From Rhizodiscina lignyota (lineage: Eukaryota; Ascomycota; Dothideomycetes; Aulographales; Rhizodiscinaceae), in contig ML978125.1 of NCBI GenBank assembly GCA_010015805.1, forward strand, positions 744,001 through 808,000: 64,000 nucleotides of DNA. The letters are read 5' to 3'. Positions within the stretch are counted from its first letter, which is position 1. The number at the start of each line of letters is the position of its first letter. Positions 23,977 through 33,812 of this stretch are shown piece after piece. The notes under the pieces were generated by a model. It was not told the DNA's origin. It saw nothing but the letters and a program-made list of their open reading frames with translations, and searched no databases. The position numbers and the translations under genes are program-made.

Positions 23977-24282
23977 CGGTCGCAGTTCTTGACATGTTCA
24001 AATCAGAGGCAATGGAATGTCTGTCCTGGAAGGTTTTATTATGTCTTGAGTTCAGACCGCGGCGCCCGCATGGAGGGGCATTTCAGACTTGCGGCCATAA
24101 CCAGCCACCACACCCAGCCCCACATCAGCATCCCTAAGTGTTCACCACCTCACTCAAAGCATTCTCGCTCCTAGCTTACGGAGTATAATTGTTTCCCTCT
24201 CAACTCAAACTGCTGCAACCCCTTCAATCTTGTGTGCAACCTCGAACTAAACTCTACCTTTTATTTTCCCTCAGATTGTGCC
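23977..24282. promoter_or_regulatory. Divergent promoter between MTG2 and GRF-protein genes
   Basis: This short space separates two start codons facing away from each other, so it must hold both promoters and leaders. A pyrimidine-rich stretch before 24283 fits a leader. No specific factor site was recognised. Confidence 0.5.
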
Positions 24283-25448
24283 ATGTATCCAAAACGTGGC
24301 AGCTGGCGAGGGAGAGGGCGGGGAGGTGGCAGTAGCAGTGTTTCCGCCGTTAGGTTGAAAGCGGGCGTCTTTCAGGACGGCACTTGGCTCTGTAGGTTTC
24401 CAGGCATTTTCTTTGGATTTTCCTCAAGTCACTGATAATCCACAGGCAACTGCAACCCACGTGTTCCTGCTTCCAGGTTCAAGGTCAAAAAGGAGTAAGT
24501 TATCCTGTGGTGTGAGCATGAAATCTTGGACCCTGCTAATGCTCCATTAAATTTAGGGGTAGGAACCAGGGGAGATGGTTCTACACGTGTCAGAAGTCTC
24601 ATGAGCAGTGCGGCTTCTTCCTGTGGGAAGACGATGCAAAGCCGCGCGAGGAGGCTGCTGTGCTTAGCAACTCGCGCAATGAGCCGCGAGCGTCCACTTC
24701 CACGATCCAACGAGGCGACACCAGAAGAGCCTCACCTCCCCCTCCTTATACTCCAATCCGCGAAGCTGCACATCCCGGCCAAGACCAAGCCGACATTGAG
24801 ACTGAGGGTGAAGAGGACGATACTTATGATTGGCCGGCCAACTGGGGTCAGCAAGAGCAAGAGCAAGTTGAGAGGCAGCTTCACGATGTGTCTCCTCCGC
24901 CCGCCACGCCGAGAAAACCAACCGCATCCAATGCCTACGCAACGCCTGTGACGGGAAAGCGCAAGATATCGAATGTAGACGACGTCGAATATCCCGCTTT
25001 GTCAACATCGAGCACCACAAGCAGACACGGTGGACGAACTGTAGAAATTTCGCCGCAGTCCAACGCCTCTTCGCGAACGCTTGCAGGCCCCTCCAGTTAC
25101 GCCTCACCACAGAGCACGCCGACGCCTTCTCGCTTCAAAGACGCAGTTTCAGACCAAGACTCTAGCTTCAATCTGACATCGGACGTGCTTGGCCTCCTGT
25201 CCGACCATAATGCGCGCCTTGATTCTACCGCACAGGCTTCGCTCAAGACGCTCTTGAATCGAAGTGACCTGCGCGTTCGCGGGATTCTGAAGGGGCGTGA
25301 TGTCAGCAGATTACAGATCAAGGCGAAAGATGCGAAGATTGCGGAGCAGCAGCTGCGAATCACAACGTTGGAGGCCGAGCTCGAGGCGGAGCGGGCCATG
25401 GTCCAGCACTTGAACTGGGAGAAGCAGAACGGGGCTCAGCCTGATTGA
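24283..25448 (+). CDS. GRF-type zinc-finger protein with coiled-coil tail
   Basis: Three exons (24283-24391, 24446-24494, 24557-25448) give 349 residues; the introns are 54 and 62 nt. After an Arg/Gly-rich start (RGSWRGRGRGGG) the spliced exons build one GRF zinc finger at about residues 35-82: CNCNPRVPASRF, then EGRNQGRWFYTC, then CGFFLWED. This family binds single-stranded nucleic acid and occurs in topoisomerase III, APE2 and NEIL3. The middle is a disordered Ser/Pro/Thr-rich linker. The C-terminal 60 residues (IKAKDAKIAEQQLRITTLEA and onward) form a predicted coiled coil. In fungi such one-GRF proteins are common but mostly unstudied. A DNA repair or RNA role is an inference from the domain. 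Confidence 0.9.
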
Positions 25449-26086
25449 AGTGATCCGTGTTACTCTCATCTCAATGAGCGCAATCTATGATATTGGTTGC
25501 TTTACTGGAGATCCCTTTATTGCACTTGCAGAGAGACTGGTGTGAAGCAACGTGTGATTGGTAATCTGGTTCTCATAGACGGAGACGCACCAAACACAAT
25601 GGAACTCCTGTCCTTGGCTAAGAGGCTTCAGAAGAGTAGAATGTTGACGGGAAATATCCATCCGTGAGGCTAAAAGAGAATGTGACATCGAAGACGATGA
25701 ATATTTGGGTTGTTCAACAGGGTTTGTTTCGGTGGAGGTAGCAAACAGTTAGTCACTTTGTGAACATGAGGCGTCGATACCATTGGGCATATATCACGAC
25801 AGACAGATACAATCAAGCGCTGAGAACCAAATGCACTCAATTACTATTCGGAGGCCAACGTGGCTCTACTACGAATGTTCGAATCTATTGTTACATTCCC
25901 GCCCCAGATCCTGTGCCATTCCCCAGAAAAATCTACCAACGTAAAACACAAGGTAGGTCAGCACGTCGACGACGTCGAGGCCCTTCCATAAGCGTGAGCA
26001 AGAGCAGCATGCTAAACTCTATACCATTGAAACCCAGTAAAAGACAAGCAGAGAGGCGAGACGGTAGCGAGGCCGCAAGGGCACGC
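25449..26086. other. Intergenic region, convergent gene ends
   Basis: No coding sequence was accepted. It joins the 3' ends of the GRF gene and the half-zinc-cluster gene. A short cgtcgacgacgtcg-type stretch lies at 25962-25978. Confidence 0.5.
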
Positions 26087-28970
26087 CTAGGCAACCATGG
26101 CCAGTGGAGAGAGTACTCTGCCCTGTACCTGTCGCCAATTTGACGACGCACCACCCTCAATGTTTCTTCTTAACGACGAGAATGAGTGTATCCATCCACC
26201 ATGATTCGGTCGGGGGCCCATGCGGGCGCAGCGCTCGGCGTGGACGGATGTGAAGCCGACGGCAACCATGACTATCTTGCAGAGCATGTACAATGTCAGA
26301 ACCGAGGAAGGTAGCAGACTTGAACTTGCGATGGCTGCAGATGCAGCCAATACCAACACGGCTTGTAGCATGCTCGAAGAGAAGACAGAGTGACCCATAG
26401 CGAAGCCAGCAGCACCCTAAAATGTAGAGCAAATCAGTAAATGTTTTGAGTCTCACGTATGCGTACAGGATAACTTACCGGTGGAACAGCCCACAAAGTC
26501 CCGGCAACATTGCCGCCTTGCGAGAGTGGCTTCTGCCCGTCGTGCACGTGCGGATTGTGGTGGGCGTCTTGCGGCGAATTCGTCGGTTCTGGCGGCGAGT
26601 ACAGCTCGCTGCGACCATGATTGCGTCCGTGTGGTGGATCTTCGTCGTGGAGAACGTAGTGAACTGAGGGATGACGGCGGGTTTGATGAACCGCATCGGT
26701 GGTTTGGCTCGCTTCCGAGTTGAGACTGGAGGTCGAGCTGCGGAGACGTGTCCGGGTGAGTACAGCGGATAGATCTGTCGGAGGGGATGAAGAGCTGGAG
26801 AGCCCGTTCGTAACTCCGCGTGGAGCGCCGCTGGGCGAGGTGAACGACGTGCCAGTGTCGACAAAGGTATTCCTCGGGTCGACTGGCGCGGCCCTTGTGA
26901 TCTGACCTGCAGCGAAATCGCTCGTACTACTGTTGGGTCGTAAGACCTGGAGGAGTGGTGTTGGTCGATCTGGGCGATCGCGCTCTGAGCCTGAGTCCGG
27001 ACTTGCGCCGCTGTCGAGATGGAGTACCTGTTGCGTTTGTAGAATCGTACTCTCCGTCGTGGTGAGTAGCGAGAATCTACTGGTCTGTAGGCCTTGTGTG
27101 CTCACTCTCGTAGCCTGCAAGCTGGAGATTCCACCAGTCGACAAGTGTTGCTGCGAAGCCGCCGCTGCGTAATAAGACGGCAGCGGCGTGATCATGCCGC
27201 TGCTGGTCTCATCTCGAGATATTACCTCGCTGTTGCGGCCTGACCGCATGGTCATGCCGCTGCGGGTCTCATCTCGGGATATTACTTCGCTGTTGCGTGT
27301 TGATCTGGCATCGTGCGTGAGTACTGCCCGTGCTCCAAGGCTTGAGCCTGGAGCATCGCTGTCTCTAGATACTGCTGTCATGGCCTCGTGTCTCGGTAGA
27401 CCTGGTACATGATCTTGCCGTGATATCACTGCAACTGTCTCTGGTCTGGATAGACCAGTTAGGCCGCCTTCGCTTAGTAGATGAGGTGCGTCGCCTTGCT
27501 CTAGTACCCCTGGTACCTCTCCTCGACTTGTCATCCTTGATGACACCTCGCCTTGGCTCAGTACTCTCGGTACCTCGTCCTGCCTTAGTACACCGGGAAC
27601 ATGCCGTTGTCTTAGTATGCCAATTGCATCTCCTTGTCGGAGTAGGCCAGCTGTTGTCTCGCCACCTGGTGAATTGCCGCTGGATGTTGGGCTGAGTACA
27701 ACCGAGCCGCCTTCGCTCTCGGCCGCTCTTATCTTTGGCTTTGTGTGTTGCGAGTGGTGTTTCGCGACAGTGGTTAGCTTTGGCACACGGCTATATACTG
27801 GAACTTCCGGCTGTTCATCTAGGAATTGCTCTTCCCCTTCGCCACGGCTGAAATCTACAAAGTCGAACATTGGATCTTGCAGCATCTGTTGATCAAAGAA
27901 GTCGACAGGTGGGAGAGCATCCACGTCCGCAAGGATGTCGTCGGTAATGAGATCAGAAAACTCAAAGGACTCCATTGATGCAGGCCACAGCACGGACGAA
28001 GGCAGATCGGGTGCTGGTGCTCCTTGAGGAGATGCGAGGCTTCCGAGGCTCGGAGTCGTCGCTGTTGAGGACTGCTCTAAAAAATGGTTGCTGGGCGCAG
28101 GCGCCGCAGACGGTTTCGAACTCGATGCTTTGGACACTTTGCGAGCTTTTCGGACTCCATGCGGAGGGCTGTCAGACTCTGAACTCTCGTGGTCACACTG
28201 CAGCTTGTTAGTGACATGATCGCTTCCAGCACAAGCAAACTGATTGAGTGCAGCAAGCGCAATTTGCATTCGTCTTCCTAAACGACAAGACATGCAAGAC
28301 TCAGTGACACTCACCTTTCTTCGGCGGCGTCTGCACTCAGCGCAAGCACCATCAAGCCTCTTCCTCCTGTACTCCTTCTTCTCAGCTTCCGTCATCGCCC
28401 TCCTGGTGCGGATTTTCGGTTGCGCAGTGGTCGATACGCTCCACACACTGGTCATATCCTTGATGCTAGAAGCCATGGAGCTCGGCACCGCTGAAACTTC
28501 TTGAGTTTCGGTAGCCGGAGTAGAGGGGAAAGTGTTGTTGAAAAGCGATTCGGGAGATGGCAGATATTCTGGGGTCGTATGCATAGACCCGTGACTCGGT
28601 GCAGCTGTCATGGGAGGAGCGGCAAACCACGCTGGAGATGGCATCGTGGCGGGCACCGTGAAAGATGATGCAGCGGAGTCCTATTTCATCATCAGACACT
28701 GGTGCAATATTCACAATTGAAATCGAATAAACTCACGGCCATGGCCTGCTCGGTATCACGCTCTTGCAGATGGAACTCGATGACGGCTTCCCGCACGCGC
28801 TCCTTGTGGGTCTTGAACTGCGGAAACGCCTCTTTCAGAGCCTCATACAGCTCATCGGAGTCTTTCGGAGGATAAAATTCAACAGGCCTGGTAGCGTCGA
28901 CCTCGCCGTTCGCATCAGGTACACGAGTGATAAAGAAACGGCGTTCTGCCGGCATCACGGGTGAAGGCAT
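26087..28970 (-). CDS. Putative regulator with half Zn2Cys6 motif and hydrophobic C terminus
   Basis: Four exons on the minus strand (28737-28970, 28315-28680, 26479-28197, 26087-26416) give 882 residues, all joined in phase 0. The N-terminal domain (about 1-78; RRFFITRVPDANGEVDATRP) is small and charged. Around residue 165 a basic region (RTRRAMTEAEKKEYRRKR) leads into GACAECRRRRRKCDH. This is the first half of a Zn2Cys6 cluster, with Cys 191, 194 and 201 but no second Cys triplet. The 117-nt intron splits Lys and Cys there, as in true Zn2Cys6 genes. Residues 330-520 hold degenerate repeats of the type R/SQGEVPGVL. The last exon encodes a strongly hydrophobic stretch (AVLVLAASAAIASSSLLPS; LCKIVMVAVGF) that may span a membrane. 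Function is unknown. The final exon and its stop are the least certain part. Confidence 0.65.
27193..27298. repeat. 60-bp tandem duplication inside coding sequence
   Basis: Two near-identical 46-base blocks start at 27193 and 27253. On the minus strand they encode two copies of a 20-residue unit beginning RNSEVISRDET-SGM. They sit within a longer, more degenerate run of about 13-residue repeats between roughly 27290 and 27650. Confidence 0.75.
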
Positions 28971-30658
28971 GATGAAGTCAAATGGAAAACTGTTTTGATA
29001 GATTGGAAATGTAATCTTGATGGTTTGGGGAATAAAGGTGTCGGTCGGTGGTAGTGTGATGAGTAAAGCAATCGCGAGCTGCGGAACGTCTTCGAAGGGT
29101 TAGGCTCGTGGCGAGCAAAGCTCTCGTCACCAGGACTGGAGTGAATCCAGACCAGTCGGAATTCGACTAGAAGCCTCGAAATGGAGGAGGGAATGAGATG
29201 ACGATGGATTTCCGCGCGATGGAGCAGTTGTTGGACTCATATAACTTTGCAGGCACCAAGGCAGTGTTGAAGATGGCACCCGCTGCGCTTTGCCCTTCCA
29301 GGACACAGTTTGGGCGCGCGCGGTGTCTGAAAGCGGTGTCCTCATTCAGCTTTGACTCATCCGACCGCTCCATCGAATCGCATCCACGCATTTGCGTAAG
29401 GGGCTGCTCGGCCATCCCCAACTGAGCGTAAGCTGCGGGCGGTTTGCGGGGGGGTCCAGCCAAGATGCTAAGCCTGCGGCACGTTTGAGAGAGAAAACCT
29501 GAAGGCTGTGCAGCGGGAAGGCCGCGAAACGATAGATACGATATGCCAAATGAATGCCGAGCTTGACCGGCGCTGGATAGAGCTTAATGTGTCCCCAGTT
29601 TAGCCAGGAACCGACTGAGGGCTAATCAAGATCAATTGAAGGGGTTAATTGACATTATGTGAGTCCGCGGTTTCCCCCACCTTGATGGATTGAAGTACTT
29701 CGGGATTTCCAGACACCAACCTCGAGTACGGAGCCTTACATTAGTGTTGATCTCAGACCTTAGGAAGAATCTCAGTGCATGCACTAAAGACAATTGAACG
29801 TTCGAAAGCGTCAATCCTACGATTCCAGTGGTGGTTGTGAAGGACGGTTTGATGTACTGGACCGAGTTGTCTTCTCCCATCCTATCGTTCGAGGCCCCAT
29901 TGACATGAGGATGTCCTGCATTCGACTTTTGCAATCCCCTTGCATTTCTGGACCCTTCATTATTCCACATTGCGTAGGGCATCTCTCACCAACCGCTGAA
30001 TACACATATCGTAAGATCTTATCGTATCTTATCAGCCACTGTGGCTCCTGTGGCTGTGGTCCGCCCTGCGCTAGAGGTACTTGATTGATCTAGCTTCGTT
30101 AGTGGACCTGTTAGGCATTTGAAGAGGAAACAGAGCGTCCAATACTCTGTACTCAAGCGACTTGCTTTTTAGTGGACGAATTTTGAAGGGCCAGCCCGGC
30201 ACAAAAGAGGTAAAGGTGACACAGAAGAGCAGAAGCCATACGATAAGAAGGCCAAAACGAGAGAAATAGATTTTTTGAAGAAATTCTTACCTTCTATGTT
30301 TTAGATAAGTTTTAACGTCTACTTTTGCTCAATTCTACTTGGTCAGTCCACTGTGTTCTTTCAGCTTTTATTATTATTTCCATTTCTTGTCCTGTACTCC
30401 GTAGAGCTTCAACCAAACCTTAATCACGCCAAGATTGATTCCGGGCCAATACTTTAACAGTGAGAAGCCAATCGGAGGAACGACACTAACTCCGTAACCA
30501 AGGCGCCTGCAAAACCCGTCCCCTTACGGAGTACACGAAGTTAAGGAGGAGCTCCGGGTCGATGATGCAACGACTTTGAGCGGTAAAAATCCAGAGACTG
30601 CAATGGAACCGCACATACTTAATTCTAGTCACTTTCGCATCAACGTCTTCAATCCGTT
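28971..30658. other. Long intergenic region between divergent genes
   Basis: About 1.7 kb with no recognised gene. Short frames exist on both strands without motifs. AT-rich sequence at 30260-30390 and two ccgtagagc/cggagtac-type elements near 30400 and 30530 are the only visible texture. Both flanking genes start here. Confidence 0.45.
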
Positions 30659-31704
30659 ATGGCGGCAAAGAACCATGTCGAAAATGTAGCCATTGTGGGC
30701 GTAAGTAGTCCTCAAAAGTGTGGAGGTGTGAGGGCAAACGGCTACTGACCTCTGTAAAGGCCGGCGGGAACATGGGAAGCTACATTGTCAAGGCGATGTT
30801 GAAAGAGGGCAAGCATAAAATCATCGCTATCACCCGCGCCGACAGTAGCAGCGAGATGCCAGAAGGCTTGACCGTGAAGAGGGTCAACTATGATAGCCCG
30901 GATGAGTTGGCCGAGGCTCTCATGGGCCAGGACGCTCTCATAATCACCTTGAGTGGTATCGCGCCTCCCGAGCAGCAGATGAGACTCGTCGAAGCAGCCG
31001 CCGCTGCCAATGTCCGCTGGGTCATGCCGAGTTGGTTCGGTCCTGATGGCAAGAATGAATCACTACGAATCGATACGATGCTCGATGGCCATATCACCCC
31101 TCTTCTGAAGCGCATTGAGGAGCTTGGAAAGAGTTCCTGGATCTGCCTTGCCTGCAGCTTCTGGTATGAGTGGAGCCTGGGTGGCGGTGCTTGGGGATTG
31201 GGCCAGGTTATGTACGGGTTTGATCTGAGAAACCGCACCGTCACTTTCATCGACGATGGTATGACGAAGATCAACACCTCAACGTGGCCACAGGCGGGCC
31301 TTGCTGTCGCACGCTTGTTCAGCCTGAAGGAGAAACCGGATGGTCCTGACGACAAGAGCCCAGCACTCTCCCAGCTCAAGAACGATTACGTCTATGTCTC
31401 GTCGTTTCTCGCAAGTCAAAAGGACATATTTGAGTCGGTGCTCCGAGTGACTGGTACTAAGGAGGGTGACTGGCAAGCGAAATATGTTGACCATGAAGAG
31501 CGGTACGATGAAGGGGAAAAGCAGCAGCAAGCTGGCGACCGCATGGGATTCGCCAAAGTGCTGTACACTCGTGTCTTCTTCCCGAACGGCGATGGAAATT
31601 TCGAGGCTAAGTATGGCCTCCACAACGATATCTTGGGTTTGCCAAAGGGGAACATCGATGACGCTACCAAGGCGGCTTTCGAATATGGTCAAGTCCCGCT
31701 GTGA
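30659..31704 (+). CDS. NmrA-like / isoflavone-reductase-like NAD(P)-binding protein
   Basis: Two exons (30659-30700 and 30760-31704) give 328 residues; the 59-nt intron falls inside the nucleotide-binding loop. Splicing creates VAIVGAGGNMGSYIV, the Rossmann G-x-x-G-x-x-G motif at about residues 9-20. ALIITLSGIAPPEQQMRLVE and VRWVMPSWFGPD fit the next strands of the atypical SDR fold. NmrA-like proteins are either redox-sensing regulators that bind NAD(P) or small reductases of secondary metabolism; neither can be chosen here. The usual YxxxK pair is not obvious, which fits the NmrA group. No signal peptide is seen. Relics of accessory genes (HET, P450) lie directly downstream. Confidence 0.88.
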
Positions 31705-31785
31705 GGGATGGCCGTATGCTGTTGCGCGTTTCTGTATCTCAGATAGTGGCGACCTGGCGATTGGTCGGGTTATTAGACCCAGAAC

Positions 31786-32289
31786 TTAGTCAGCGCAAGA
31801 GGTAAAGCGCATCTTTTGGACTGATATAAATTTTCTCACGCTCTGCGAACTCGAACAACGGAAGAGATGGCCTCCACTGAATATTTGCGTGTAATCTGTA
31901 GGTGGCATCGTGAAACTGAAAACATGACTTTCGTCTAACGTTGCTCGACTCTTACAAAGTTGCTCTATGTCTCCATCGCTCTCAAATAATCGGATCGACC
32001 TCCCAGGCCATTTCGATGATTTCTCTGTGAAGCTGACAGGGCGAAACTCTAACATGCTCAAAGCATTGTTCTAGGTCCATGTCACGACACTATCTAATTC
32101 GTTCAAAGCGAGCCATTGCCTCTGATTGCGGGGCGCAATCTCATCCCAGATCAACAAACAAAGAGCGCATGTCTGAGTGCTGCGCACGAGGTCCGTCACG
32201 CTCTTGTGGTGTGGGAACCAGGGTAGATATCCGTCTTCAGGATCTGTTGTAAAGATGGACTGACAACACGGACAAAGCTCAGAGTCCAT
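31786..32289 (-). pseudogene. Relic of a HET (heterokaryon incompatibility) domain gene, N-terminal part
   Basis: The minus-strand frame starts with MDSELCPCCQSIF, then HHKSVTDLVRSTQTCALCLL. This Cys-pair layout is typical of the region before the HET domain in fungal incompatibility-type proteins. The frame is cut by an in-frame TAG at 32071-32073. It then continues in the same frame with family-like sequence (FRPVSFTEKSSKWPGRSIRL) to a second stop at the left end. The core HET motifs and the long C-terminal part are absent. It therefore looks like a truncated, decaying copy. A rare alternative is a short intron removing the TAG, but no good splice pair was seen. Confidence 0.6.
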
Positions 32290-32342
32290 AATGATGTCCT
32301 CTTCCTCTCCATCTGGGAGGGCGTCGGGGGCTGGAAACTGGA

Positions 32343-32690
32343 TTGTATAATCATTTGGGTAAAAGACAGTTGTATACCGAAGACGACCCTTACCGACATG
32401 CCGCGATTCGGAAATGGTTCGACCCTTGCTTTACGCCTGCTGCTGTGCTGAAGCATGAGAAGAGAGTACAAGGCATTGCGACGCATCTGTTAGCGCGACT
32501 ATCAGCTCAAGCAGCCAGTCACAGCAACGGACCGGTGGAGCAGGACGAGAACTCTGGAATAATCGAGTTGAATAAATGGTCTCCTTGTTGTACGGCAGAC
32601 ATCACCACTTCTTTTGTCTTCGGTAAAGCCACAGGTAGCCTAGAATCAGGTATCTTCACGACAGTACATTTCTGGACGACGGTGAATTGA
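32343..32690 (+). pseudogene. Cytochrome P450 fragment
   Basis: The open stretch encodes YTEDDPYRHAAIRKWFDPCF, then AAVLKHEKRVQGIATHLLAR and CTADITTSFVFGKATG. This matches the helix C to helix E region of fungal P450 monooxygenases (the H-x-x-x-R-K pattern, F-x-x-A-A-V-L, and D-I-x-x-x-x-F-G-K). There is no ATG, no membrane anchor upstream and no I-helix, ExxR or heme-binding Cys motif downstream. Only a piece of about 115 codons remains. It lies head to head with the HET relic, with under 60 bases between them. The role of the lost enzyme cannot be known. Confidence 0.65.
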
Positions 32691-33812
32691 CGATGATATC
32701 CAGGTCGCCCTCCGTCATGGCCCATACAAGTCCCCAGGCTCTTCTTTTGGGCGGTATATCCTGATCTCTTAGTCAATTTGAAGCCTACATGACCATTGAA
32801 TCATGGACAGGCGAAAGCGATGTCACCCTGAACAATAGGTACGTTACAACGGTGTTCGGCAGTGAACCATCGTTGGTAAGAGGTGTGCTGATGCTGATTA
32901 TACGAAGCCGGACAAGAAAGATCGGCCTCCAACGTCCAGACCACCATTCATTCGTCATTGAAGTCGGCCACGAGCTGTCACCGGCATACATATAGTAATC
33001 TTTCGGAGAAGTATGTCGTACGGGCTCCGCATCGGCCGAACAATCGCTACTCTATGGCTCCATACGCAGTATGCTTAGAGTAGGCACAGGAGCTTGAATG
33101 GGTCATTGTCGTCCACGTCGTCCACGTCGTCAATGATGATGTGATCGCGTAATGCATACTGGCGAGGTGAGGTGGAAACAAGGTTCTCACAAACACGTTT
33201 GAAGTATGAGGGAACAGCCGGAGGGTTACCATGTCAGCGCCAAGCGAAGAAGGGTTAGTGTCGACATTATAATCACAGCCTAAAAACTTAGATGACGTTG
33301 CGATCTTGGACCCCTGATGTGTCTCGTGCTCTAGAGTTTTCGACTCTTCTTCAGGTCTTCCTTTGACTATGTAGATATGCGCGTGAGAATTGCGAGATTA
33401 CTTTTGGATATCTCAAGCGGAACTCAATTGAGCTGTCTGACAGCCTCGTAATGGGAAAAGAAGCGCTGGACATTGGCGGGCTGTGCAAGCAGCTTTCAGC
33501 TGCGATCTGCGACTCCCTGCAGATTGTGGCTCGACGCCCGACTCAGCTTGAAAAACCTGGAAAGTCCACCTTCACTGTCCTTGTGTGTAACAGAGTCTAC
33601 GTTCGATTTGCGCCTTGAATTTCCGTGACATTGACTTTACGACGTGGCTGGACCGAAGCCGCCTCGGACTTGCTGCAATGGTGAGCTCAATCCTTTGGTT
33701 TCGTGCGGCTTCCTTTCCATCATCCATCTTGAACAAAGTGTTTTTCTGACACAAGTTAGCAATCGTAGGCTCGTAGATCTTCTCGCGACGGACAGTATAG
33801 ACTTGCAGGACG
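32691..33812. other. Intergenic region, no gene seen
   Basis: Beyond the P450 fragment no coding motif was found. A short trinucleotide-like repeat is listed separately. The right end should hold the phospholipase C promoter. Confidence 0.5.
33108..33131. repeat. Short 9-bp tandem repeat (gtccacgtc)
   Basis: The unit gtccacgtc occurs twice in a row and is flanked by partial gtc copies, all in non-coding sequence. Confidence 0.7.
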
